Positions 34,310-42,536 of a stretch of DNA of 64,000 bases are shown in pieces. The notes beneath the pieces are model-generated. The model was not told where the DNA came from and searched no databases. It worked only from the letters and a program-made list of their open reading frames with translations. The DNA comes from Accumulibacter phosphatis. GTDB taxonomy: Bacteria > Pseudomonadota > Gammaproteobacteria > Burkholderiales > Rhodocyclaceae. The stretch is from the NCBI RefSeq assembly GCF_000024165.1, contig NC_013194.1, forward strand, positions 1,550,001-1,614,000, read 5' to 3'. The position numbers and the translations under genes are program-made. The first letter of the stretch is position 1. Every line of letters starts with the position of its first letter.

Positions 34310-35185
34310 TCAACCCTTGCCGGAACCAGCGATCGCGACCAGCCGCCGCGCACCGCCGCCGGTCACGGGCATGGCTACGTCGGGCAATACTTCGGCCAGG
34401 CCGCTCGCCAGATCCGCCTCGATATCTTCCTGCAGGCGCAGCTTGCCGACGGCCTCCTCAAGCCGGCTGCCGACGTCCTCGGACGCCGGCAGTGTCATGA
34501 TCGTCTGGTAGATTTCGTCGAGCTGGTCGGGCATGGAGAGCATCGCCGCCTCGAGCGCCCGCCGCCGGCTCAGCATCCGGTTGTGCCGCTCGATCAGCGC
34601 CGCGTAGTCGCTGCGCGCCTTCTGAAGCTGCCGGGTATCGGTCCCCGGGCGCGGCGCCGCGAGTTCCTTTTCAATGCCGGCCAGCTTGCCATCGACTTCC
34701 CGCAGGTTGATCGATTCCACCCTGTCGTCGATCACCAGCGCGGACAACCACAAGCCGAGATACTCGACCGTCGCGTCGTCGAGTTGTTCGACGTCCCGGT
34801 AGGCCAGTCGAGACAGGCCGGCTTCCGCGCGCTGGTAGAGCGAGCCGACGCGCTCGAGCATTCGCTGATAGGTGCGCAGCCGCGTCGAGAACCCGTCGCG
34901 CTTGGCGGCGCGCTTCTGCAATTCGGCGATTAGCTGCTCACGCGATGCCTGCCGCGCCTTGGCCCGCCAGCGGCGGTCAACCTTTTCGCGAAACGTTGGC
35001 AGGGACGGGATGTGCAGGGCGGCGAGAACCTCGCCGGCGGCAAAGGCAATCAGCGGTACGGCGCCGACGCCGAAGCCGAAGGGAATCGACAGCAGTGCTC
35101 CCGCCGCCAGCGAGCCGAGAAGTGCGTAGAGATTGGCCTGACTGGTCAGGACCTCCCTGACGTAGGGTGGCTTGCCTTCGGTCAT
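34310..35185 (-). CDS. Two-TM coiled-coil protein of unknown function
   Basis: This is a 291-residue protein. Two adjacent membrane segments (ALLGSLAAGALLSIPFGFGV and AVPLIAFAAGEVLAALHI, about residues 19-58) are followed by a long charged helical region (residues about 65-270) with heptad-like spacing. It begins 2 bases after the stop of the ABC ATPase gene, so it is surely co-translated. No family is recognised. The layout suggests a membrane anchor or adaptor that could link the ABC transporter to the PspA-like and AAA+ proteins. Confidence 0.75.
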   Translation of the reverse strand: MTEGKPPYVREVLTSQANLYALLGSLAAGALLSIPFGFGVGAVPLIAFAAGEVLAALHIPSLPTFREKVDRRWRAKARQASREQLIAELQKRAAKRDGFSTRLRTYQRMLERVGSLYQRAEAGLSRLAYRDVEQLDDATVEYLGLWLSALVIDDRVESINLREVDGKLAGIEKELAAPRPGTDTRQLQKARSDYAALIERHNRMLSRRRALEAAMLSMPDQLDEIYQTIMTLPASEDVGSRLEEAVGKLRLQEDIEADLASGLAEVLPDVAMPVTGGGARRLVAIAGSGKG

Positions 35186-35187
35186 CG

Positions 35188-36054
35188 CTAGATCGTCACC
35201 CTGACCTGGCCCTTGCCGGGACTCGCATGCAACTGGTTGAGTATGCGTTCCTCGAGGCCCTGGGCCTCCGCCGAGCGCTGCCACGCCGCCGAGCGCGGGC
35301 GTGCCTCGCCGACCACGAAGTCATCAGCGACGCGCGCCGGCTGCGTCGACAGGACGATGACCCGGTCGCCGAGCATCAGCGCTTCGGTCACGTCGTGCGT
35401 CACGAAGACGACCAGACACGGCCATGACCGGTACAGATCGATGAGCAGTCTCTGCATTTCCTCGCGCGTCTGGGCATCGAGCGCGCCAAAGGGCTCATCC
35501 ATAAGCAGTATCTTCGGCCGCAGGACCAGTGCGCGCGCCAGTGCCACGCGCTGGTTCTGGCCGCCCGAGAGCTGTGCCGGACGCAGGCCGGCCTTGTCCG
35601 CCAGACCGACCGCCTTGAGCATGTCGGCGACGCGCTGGCGCCATTCGGCTTCCGGCACGCGCGACTTCCACAGCTTGAGCCGAAACGGGAAGGCGACATT
35701 GTCGAACACCGAAAGATCCGGACGATTGGCATAGCGCTGGAAAACCATCACCGAGTCGTCATGGGCGCCCTGGCACTCGCTGCCGTCGATCAGGACGCTG
35801 CCCGAGGTCGGCGTCCTGACACCCATCGGCCGCACGCCGCCGAGCATGTGCAGCAGCGTGCTCTTGCCGCAGCCGGACGGTCCCAGCAGCATGTTGATGC
35901 CCGGCTTGTCGAAGCTCAGGGTGACGCGGTCGATGACGCGCGTGACGCCACCGGTTTCCGCCGGGTACTCCTGGACGATATCTTTGACGACGACGGACAC
36001 CGACGTCGCGCCAGCCGTCTCTGCCGGCTTTGCTGCCGCCACTGCGGTATTCAC
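35188..36054 (-). CDS. ABC transporter ATPase (nitrate/sulfonate/taurine type)
   Basis: This is a 288-residue ABC ATPase. Walker A is GPSGCGKST (about residues 58-66), the Q-loop is VFQRYANRPDLSVF, the signature is LSGGQNQRVALARAL, Walker B is ILLMDEPFGALD and the H-loop is VFVTHDVTEAL. The sequence matches the SsuB/TauB/NrtD group. The GTG start overlaps the permease stop (GTGA). The Q-loop segment RYANRPDL differs from the usual ALLPW-type text, so the coupling interface may be specialised. Confidence 0.92.
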   Translation of the reverse strand: MNTAVAAAKPAETAGATSVSVVVKDIVQEYPAETGGVTRVIDRVTLSFDKPGINMLLGPSGCGKSTLLHMLGGVRPMGVRTPTSGSVLIDGSECQGAHDDSVMVFQRYANRPDLSVFDNVAFPFRLKLWKSRVPEAEWRQRVADMLKAVGLADKAGLRPAQLSGGQNQRVALARALVLRPKILLMDEPFGALDAQTREEMQRLLIDLYRSWPCLVVFVTHDVTEALMLGDRVIVLSTQPARVADDFVVGEARPRSAAWQRSAEAQGLEERILNQLHASPGKGQVRVTI

Positions 36055-36848
36055 TGCTGGGTCTCCCACGGATAAAGGCGGCGCTTGAGCCAGATCATCA
36101 ACTGGTAGGTGGCCAGGGCGAGGGCAATGATCACCATGATGCCGGCAAAGACCTGGTCCCAGGCGCTGAAGCGGCGGGCGTTCTGAATCAACTGGCCAAG
36201 CCCCTCGCGGGCATTCACGTATTCGGCCACCGTGATGTAGGTCCACATCACCGAGAAAGCGACGATCACCGCGTCGGCGATGCGCGGCATGGCCATCGGT
36301 ACGACCGCGCTGCGGATGCACTCCCAGGGTGTGGCACCCAGGTCGCGGGCGCCTATCCAGTAGCTTTGTGGTACCGCCTGAATGGCGTCGCGGACCATCG
36401 GAATCAGGTAAACGACCGCGCCGATGAACAGAAAAGCGATCTTCATCGACTCGCCGATGCCCATCCACATGACGAGAATCGGCAATAGCGCCACCACCGG
36501 TGCCGAGCGGAACGGGTCGACAAGCGGTGACAAGGCGGCGTTGACCTGCGGTGCAGCGCCCATGACGATGCCGATCGGAATGCCGATGAGAATGACCAGC
36601 AGGCCGGCGACGATCAGCCGGCCGACCGACCACAAGGTGGCCGTCAGCAGCATGCTCTGCCCGTCGTTCCAGGCCAGGTAGCCGAATGCCGAAACGACCT
36701 GCCACGGCGCCGGCAGCTTGGTCGCGCTGACCAGCCCGGAAGCCGCGACGGCGCTCCACAGCAGCAGCAGGGCGAGCACCGAGCCGACGCCGAGCAGGCG
36801 CCGCCGCTGCGGGTCCGGCGGCGCGTAAGGGTTCCAGAACTCGCGCAT
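36051..36848 (-). CDS. ABC transporter permease (nitrate/sulfonate/taurine type)
   Basis: This 265-residue inner-membrane permease has about six membrane segments and the EAA-type coupling loop GARDLGATPWECIRSAVVPM. It belongs to the SsuC/TauC/NrtB family. It follows the substrate-binding gene by 10 bases and overlaps the ATPase gene by 4. The substrate is unknown; the unusual OmpA-fused binding protein upstream means that simple import of sulfonate or taurine should not be assumed. Confidence 0.92.
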   Translation of the reverse strand: MREFWNPYAPPDPQRRRLLGVGSVLALLLLWSAVAASGLVSATKLPAPWQVVSAFGYLAWNDGQSMLLTATLWSVGRLIVAGLLVILIGIPIGIVMGAAPQVNAALSPLVDPFRSAPVVALLPILVMWMGIGESMKIAFLFIGAVVYLIPMVRDAIQAVPQSYWIGARDLGATPWECIRSAVVPMAMPRIADAVIVAFSVMWTYITVAEYVNAREGLGQLIQNARRFSAWDQVFAGIMVIIALALATYQLMIWLKRRLYPWETQQ

Positions 36849-36858
36849 GGCCGCTGAT

Positions 36859-38559
36859 CTAGCGGCCGCCGAAAACGGCTACCCGTGTCGTCCGGTTGAT
36901 GGCCCGACAGTCTTCGAGCGACAGACCTTCGATGGCGGCATTGACTTCGTTGCACAGCGGGCGGTCGGGGCCATAGCCGACGATCTTGAAGCGCTCGCGC
37001 GGAAACTCCCATTGCTTGACCAGGTAGTCGACGACGGCCCGTGCGCGGGCCGCCGAAAGACGTTGATTCACCTCGCGCGAGCCGGTCGAGTCGGTATTGC
37101 CGCTGACCTCGAAGTAGGCCTTGCCGTTGTTCTCGATGAACGGCACCATTTCGCTATCGACGGTCTTCTCGGCGCGCTTGCTCAGTTCAGCACTGCCGGA
37201 AGGGAAACCGACGGTGACCGGCTTGGTCACTATGGCTTCCTTCTTCGTCGCTTCCTTGAGCGACGTTTCGGTGAAGGTGGTCTGCGGCTGAGCGGCGGCG
37301 GCGGCCGCCGGCTTGTCGCGGGCGAGCATCGCCTTGATGAAGCGGTAGTCGAAGCTGTCCTGCGGCGCAATCACCGGTGACTTCGGATTGGCGAGCGCAC
37401 CGGCCTTGCGGTAGATCTCGTCGAAACGCTTGTAGACGCGCTCGTAGTGGTTGGTGCCGCCGGCAAGTCCGAGGATGCGAGCATTCTCCTCGACGCCGGT
37501 CCACACGACATTCGCGAACAAGCTCTTGACGAACGGTCGGCCTTCCTTGTCGGCGAGGAGCTTGAAGAACTCCTCGGTCTTCACCAGCGCTTCCACCGCG
37601 TTGTCGGGGTTGGCGCGCGCTGCCGGGACGCCTTCCATCCAGCCTTCGACGAACTTCTGGACGACTGCCTGACCCTCCGGCTTCGCCAGCAGGCGTGAGT
37701 CGCAGACCATCACGTCGAAGATCAGGTTGGTCGCCGTCTTCGTCGAATACACGACGTGCGCCCCCTTGACGTTGCGCAGGGCCAGTGCCAGGTCCGGATC
37801 CCAGAGTGCGGCCGCATCGACGTGGCCCGACTCGAGCGCCGCACGCACGCCGGCGGTGCCTTCCTCAGCGTTGATGAAGACCACCTTGACACTTTCCTTC
37901 TTGCGCGCGGTCAGCGAGGAATTATCGAGTGCGTCGATCAGCATGCCATGCGATGGCGTGAACTGGAGCAGGGCCACCGAACGTCCGGCGAGATCCTCGA
38001 TCGACTTCACGGCCGGATCGCTGGCGATCACCGCGTCGCCGCCCTGCGTGTTGTCGACGACCATCACCGCCCGGCCGTCGAGGCCGGCGTTACGCAGGTT
38101 GGGCTGCTCCTGTGCCCAGAAGTCGGAAGTGCGCCACGCGCACTGGGCCGCGCCGGACTCGAAAATGGTTGCCAGGGTCGGGATGTCGTCCTGGATCACG
38201 AAGCGAACATTGACGTCCTTCTTGCTGTAGATCGATCCCGGCTGGGTGTCCAGGGCATTGCCGTTGGCGACCAGCGCCGGTGCATAGCCGTGAAAGCTGA
38301 CCAGACTGACCTTCAACGGGTTGGCCGGGCTGCCGAGCGGCGCATTCTTGTCGTCGGACTGGGATGCCTTCGCCGCCGTCGCTGCCGGCTTGGGTTTGGC
38401 CGGTGCTTCGGCAGTTACGGTCGCCGGTTTCGCGGTGGCCGCTTCGCCGCCGCCACCGCCAAAGCGCTCCTTGAGGCCGAAGTTCCAGGCGAGCGAACCG
38501 GCCACGCCGATAACGATGATGGAAATCAGGCCCTTGGCCATCGGTGTGAGTTGCGCCAT
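36859..38559 (-). CDS. Membrane-anchored ABC substrate-binding protein fused to an OmpA domain
   Basis: This is a 566-residue protein. Residues about 9-29 are an uncleaved-looking membrane anchor (GLISIIVIGVAGSLAWNFGL), then an Ala/Pro/Lys linker. An NMT1/SsuA-like periplasmic binding domain follows (PLKVSLVSFHGYAPALVANG through YERVYKRFDEIYRKAG). The C-terminal OmpA-like peptidoglycan-binding domain (about residues 440-566) contains VSGNTDSTGSREVNQRLSAA and RARAVVDYL. AAGGAG precedes the ATG. An inner-membrane anchor, ligand-binding lobe and wall-binding domain in one chain could sense distance or tension between membrane and wall. It is the second gene of the operon. Confidence 0.9.
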   Translation of the reverse strand: MAQLTPMAKGLISIIVIGVAGSLAWNFGLKERFGGGGGEAATAKPATVTAEAPAKPKPAATAAKASQSDDKNAPLGSPANPLKVSLVSFHGYAPALVANGNALDTQPGSIYSKKDVNVRFVIQDDIPTLATIFESGAAQCAWRTSDFWAQEQPNLRNAGLDGRAVMVVDNTQGGDAVIASDPAVKSIEDLAGRSVALLQFTPSHGMLIDALDNSSLTARKKESVKVVFINAEEGTAGVRAALESGHVDAAALWDPDLALALRNVKGAHVVYSTKTATNLIFDVMVCDSRLLAKPEGQAVVQKFVEGWMEGVPAARANPDNAVEALVKTEEFFKLLADKEGRPFVKSLFANVVWTGVEENARILGLAGGTNHYERVYKRFDEIYRKAGALANPKSPVIAPQDSFDYRFIKAMLARDKPAAAAAAQPQTTFTETSLKEATKKEAIVTKPVTVGFPSGSAELSKRAEKTVDSEMVPFIENNGKAYFEVSGNTDSTGSREVNQRLSAARARAVVDYLVKQWEFPRERFKIVGYGPDRPLCNEVNAAIEGLSLEDCRAINRTTRVAVFGGR

Positions 38560-38590
38560 GTGGTTTCTCCTTGCGTAATTCTCTGCGGTG

Positions 38591-39310
38591 TCAGGCGTCT
38601 TTGAAGCTGGTCGGGATCTCGCGCAGGCGCTCGATCTCGGCGTCCATGCGGCGGGCTTCGCGCGCTGTCGATTCGCGAGCCGCTCGCAGACCCGCTTCCA
38701 CGCTCGTCGCTTCCTGCGCCGCGCGCGTCACTTCACGTTCCAGCAGTTGTTCGAGTTCGGCGATCTGCTTGCGAATCGCCGCGGTCGAGTTGTCGAGAGC
38801 CAGCTTGATCTGGTTCACGACTTCTGCCGACTGTTGCTCGCGATCCTGCAATTGGGCGTTCAACTGTTGCTTGTAGGCATCGAGCGCCGAGATCTTTCGA
38901 TCGGCATCGGCGATGCAGTCGCCGATTCGCCAATTGTCATCAGCCGCGTCCATCGCCAGCACGGCCGCCTTGCGCGTCCCCGCGTCCATCGCACGCAGTC
39001 CGTCGAGCAGGCGCAGGAGCTTCTCGGCCGGGTAGGGGGAGTCTGGCACGCCAGCGGCAGCGAAGATATCCGCCAGCGCGATGCCTTCCGCATCGCCAGC
39101 CAAGGGGTCGCTCGGGGCAGCGGCCACCGCTCGCGGCGCAACTGGCGAGACGTCGACCGATTCCTGCGGCATCCGGCCTGGGGCCGCATCCGCCTCGGCG
39201 ACGGCGCTCGCGCCGGCGGTATGGGCTTCTGCCTCGCTGGCAGCCAGTCGCTCGTCTTCCGAGAGTTCGACCAGCCTTGCACGTGCGAGAAAATTCAGGA
39301 TACCCTTCAT
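38591..39310 (-). CDS. Coiled-coil protein, first gene of the PspA/ABC/AAA+ operon
   Basis: This 239-residue protein begins MKGILNFLARARLVELSEDE, a short amphipathic N-terminus. Residues about 30-100 are low-complexity Ala/Pro, and a long predicted coiled coil (about 115-235) follows (ISALDAYKQQLNAQLQDREQ, then QIAELEQLLEREVTRAAQEA). GGAGG lies 4 bases before the ATG. The N-terminus and coiled coil resemble PspA-like architecture loosely, but I cannot assign the family. The 227 bases upstream should hold the operon promoter; they contain AT-rich sequence near 39330-39430. Confidence 0.72.
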   Translation of the reverse strand: MKGILNFLARARLVELSEDERLAASEAEAHTAGASAVAEADAAPGRMPQESVDVSPVAPRAVAAAPSDPLAGDAEGIALADIFAAAGVPDSPYPAEKLLRLLDGLRAMDAGTRKAAVLAMDAADDNWRIGDCIADADRKISALDAYKQQLNAQLQDREQQSAEVVNQIKLALDNSTAAIRKQIAELEQLLEREVTRAAQEATSVEAGLRAARESTAREARRMDAEIERLREIPTSFKDA

Positions 39311-39537
39311 TCCACCTCCCGGGATGGTAGACAATCTAGACAATCACGCGACTGCGCAAGATTCAGAGTCGGCGGATTATACGAACGAAACGGTCTGCAG
39401 CGAGAATCCCAGATAAAGAAGAAACAGAGTATCTCTGTCCTTGGCCAGCACAGTCAAGCCGCGCTGGCCTGGCCCGGATGGGGCTGGCGCGAGCGGCCGA
39501 GCCTGGTCTGGCAAGGCGCGCTGGGCTTCTTCGCCGC

Positions 39538-42513
39538 CTAGCGTTGGCCGAGGACGAGCGGGAAGTCGGGTACGCCGCTGGGGACGATGGTCACTGGCGA
39601 TTGAGCGCCCTCGGTGAGCGCCTTGACACGTTCCGAGACATAGAGATCCAACATCTTGTGCGTGATGCGACCAGACTTGTTGTAGTCGGCTTTTCCACGC
39701 AGCCCCTCGAGGATGGCCTTGGTAAACGCGCCATTGCCCCAGTCCGAGGATTCCTGGGCGTACTGGCGCCCGGTAGCCGCGGCGAAAACGATGACGCCGT
39801 TGTCCGCACTCGACAACTCATTGATGACGGCGGTGGTATCGAGGCGGAGCGAGCGCGTGCCGGTGCCCAGCACATTGCCCGCATGGCAGGTGTCGATGAA
39901 GAACATCGCCTTGCCAGGCAGGGAGACGAGCGTGTTGCGGATCTCGCTGAAGATCACGCCGGTGCGTTTCAGGGCCTTGATGTTGACGTCCTGCGGCAGG
40001 AAGTAGTAGGTGCCGTCAGCATCATTGACGCCGTGGCCGGCAATGAAGACCATCGCGACGTCGCGCGCGGTGAGTTCCCGGCGGATCCACTCGAGCCCGT
40101 CAAGGACGTCGTCGCGCCTGGCGCCGCTGTCGGTGAGCAGGCGCACCGAGACCTTGCGATAAAGGCCGCCTTCCTGGGTCTTGAAGAAATTCGACAGGTC
40201 GGTCGAGTCCTTGGCGGCGAACTCGAGCTGGATCGCCGGATCCTGGTACTTGCTGACCCCGACCGCGAGCACGTAGAGCGCCGGCCGCAGGTCCACCCCT
40301 CCGGCGGCGCCGGCCGGTGGCACCGCGCCGCTGGACGCATTCGCCGCCGCCTCCTTGGCCGCGGCCGTTGCCGGCTTCTTGAGCGTCAGCGTCGCCTCGG
40401 GCGAGACACCGTGCTTGTTCTCGGCGAACAGGAGGAGTTGCGCGTCGAGCCCCGACACGGGAAGCGGTACCTCGTAGATGCTTTCGTTGCTGTCCGAGCG
40501 GGAACTCCGCAGCGCGGAAAGCGGCGGCAGGGCGACGGGTTGGCCGTTCACGCGCGCGCGCAGCCTCGTCACCGGCGCGTCAGCCGGCGCACGGACGGCG
40601 AGCTGCACTTTGATCTCGCTGCCGCCCGCCGTGCCCACCGTATCGGGCGAGACGATGCGAACCGTCGGCGGCAGTCGTTCGCGAATTGCCTGACCACCGG
40701 GTGGGGCCGTTGCGCCGGCCGGGAGTGCGGCCAGCGCAGCGCTGCCACTGCCCTTGCCGATCACTTCACTGAGCAGCTCCGGTCGGTAGTACTCGGCACG
40801 GAAGCGCGACACCGGATAGAAATCCGCTGCCTGCGCCGGGCCGCGATCGACTTGCCAGCCGATCAGGTTTTCGCCTCCCGGGCTGGCGGCGAAATGGCCG
40901 CCCGGCGTCCACATCACCCAGCGGCGTCCATCCGCTTGCGGGAAGAAAACGAGTTGCTCGCTGCCGTCCTGTTGCCGATACCAACGCAGCGTGCCATCGC
41001 TGAGTGCGGCAACCACCCAGCGTCCGTCGTCGCTGGTGTTGATCTGCCATACCGTGGCGGGCGCGGCGGTCCGCCACAACTCACGGCCGTTGCGGTCATA
41101 CAGACGGATCTGGAAATTGGTCGCGATGGCAACACGGCTGCCGTCGCGCGCGACGCTCGCCGACAAGGACCACTCGTTGGCGTCCAGGCCAATCCCTTTG
41201 CCGTTGATCGACGGCTGTTGGCGTTCAAACCAGTTGTCTACCATGGTCTTGGCTGCCGATGTTCGCGGCGCCTGCCAGTCCTTTCCCGGTTTCGTCCAGG
41301 CGAGCTGGCGAATGTCGAAGGCATCGCCGCTACTCCCGGGCCGGGTTTCCTGGAAGGCCAGTGCGCCCCCATCCGCCGCCAGGCGGAAGCGGCTGCGCAA
41401 GTTGCGGAAGTCGAGCAAGCTGTTGCCGACGGCAAACAGCGGCTGACCGTTGGCGGCAAGCACTCCCCAGGCAGGATCGGCGGTCGCATAGAGCAGGCTG
41501 CCGTCGCGGGTGGCGTGCAGCGCCGTGATCGTATTGCGCGCCACCGGAAGTACTGCCGGTTCGCCCTGGCCAGTATCTGGCCAGGCCAGGATCGCAAATT
41601 GTCCCTTGTCGGTGACCCAGCTCCCGGCCGCGTACAGGCGCTTGCCGTCCGCGGACCAGGCGACGACACTCAGGCTGCGTGCCAGGCTCCCCTTGGTGCT
41701 AGACAGAACCTTGCGCGTTTTCAGGGTTTTGGCGTCGAGCAGGACGATGTTTCCCTGGTCCGAGGCGCCGACGGCGACGGTCTGCCCATCGGGTGAAAAA
41801 GCCAGGCCGAAAGGGATGCCGGTTCCAGCCGGCGTGCTCCGGGACAGCAGCTTGAGTCCTTTCGCTGTGACCTCGTAGGCGCGCACGAAGCCGTCCGCGC
41901 TGCTGACCACGACGTTCTTGCCGTCAGGCGACCAGGCTGTCGCATTCACCTCGTTCGAGTAGTCCGCGTCCCCCTGCAGTTCGCGCGCGCCCGTCCAGCC
42001 CTCGGCCCCGAGGAAGACGCGTACGCCCTGCCTACCCCACAGTCCGACGACGAGCGTTCTGCCGTCGGGAGAAAACGAGAGATGCGTCACCACATCGGGA
42101 AGGGCGGTTATGCGGTGGATGATCTGGCCGTCATGGCGGCGGACCAGATACAGGTCATTGCTCGCCGACCAACCTGCCGCCGCAACAAGCGCACCGTCGG
42201 GAGCCATCGCCACCGCATACAGCTTGCCGTCGTTGCCCGCACCGGAAGGTGGTCGGAAAACCGCCAGGAGCGAGCCGCTGGCGGCATCCCAGATGCGGGC
42301 GGTCTTGTCTTCGGACGCGGTGACGGCGTAGCGACCGTCACGGTCCATGCCTGCGGCACGAATCGGCGCCACATGGCTGCCGGTTTCGATGCGCAGGCTG
42401 GGCGTGGCTTCAACTCCCCGAGCGGTCGCCGGACCGACAGCCAGCAGGCCGCTTAGCAGCCAGCAGGCGACTGCCCAGCCGCAGTCGCGCCACGTCCACT
42501 TGTTTCGCAGCAC
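39538..42513 (-). CDS. Secreted WD40-repeat caspase-like (C14) protein
   Basis: This is a 991-residue protein. The signal peptide region (WAVACWLLSGLLAVGPATA) is followed by WD40/PQQ-like blades over about residues 45-600 (DGRYAVTASEDKTARIWDAA is a clear WD repeat) and a linker. A C-terminal caspase-fold peptidase (about residues 750-990) has the catalytic His in FIAGHGVND and Cys in FFIDTCHAGN. Bacterial proteins of this type are often called metacaspase-like or orthocaspases. It follows the OmpA-domain lipoprotein gene by 24 bases and lies upstream of the PspA/ABC operon on the same strand. Confidence 0.9.
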   Translation of the reverse strand: MLRNKWTWRDCGWAVACWLLSGLLAVGPATARGVEATPSLRIETGSHVAPIRAAGMDRDGRYAVTASEDKTARIWDAASGSLLAVFRPPSGAGNDGKLYAVAMAPDGALVAAAGWSASNDLYLVRRHDGQIIHRITALPDVVTHLSFSPDGRTLVVGLWGRQGVRVFLGAEGWTGARELQGDADYSNEVNATAWSPDGKNVVVSSADGFVRAYEVTAKGLKLLSRSTPAGTGIPFGLAFSPDGQTVAVGASDQGNIVLLDAKTLKTRKVLSSTKGSLARSLSVVAWSADGKRLYAAGSWVTDKGQFAILAWPDTGQGEPAVLPVARNTITALHATRDGSLLYATADPAWGVLAANGQPLFAVGNSLLDFRNLRSRFRLAADGGALAFQETRPGSSGDAFDIRQLAWTKPGKDWQAPRTSAAKTMVDNWFERQQPSINGKGIGLDANEWSLSASVARDGSRVAIATNFQIRLYDRNGRELWRTAAPATVWQINTSDDGRWVVAALSDGTLRWYRQQDGSEQLVFFPQADGRRWVMWTPGGHFAASPGGENLIGWQVDRGPAQAADFYPVSRFRAEYYRPELLSEVIGKGSGSAALAALPAGATAPPGGQAIRERLPPTVRIVSPDTVGTAGGSEIKVQLAVRAPADAPVTRLRARVNGQPVALPPLSALRSSRSDSNESIYEVPLPVSGLDAQLLLFAENKHGVSPEATLTLKKPATAAAKEAAANASSGAVPPAGAAGGVDLRPALYVLAVGVSKYQDPAIQLEFAAKDSTDLSNFFKTQEGGLYRKVSVRLLTDSGARRDDVLDGLEWIRRELTARDVAMVFIAGHGVNDADGTYYFLPQDVNIKALKRTGVIFSEIRNTLVSLPGKAMFFIDTCHAGNVLGTGTRSLRLDTTAVINELSSADNGVIVFAAATGRQYAQESSDWGNGAFTKAILEGLRGKADYNKSGRITHKMLDLYVSERVKALTEGAQSPVTIVPSGVPDFPLVLGQR

Positions 42514-42536
42514 GCTGGCCGGCCTCGGCGAGAGGG

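Noticed and set aside
41259..41796. Long plus-strand open frames across the caspase gene (39478-41796)
   Set aside because: High GC produces long shadow frames; the minus strand carries WD40 repeats, signal peptide and both catalytic motifs.
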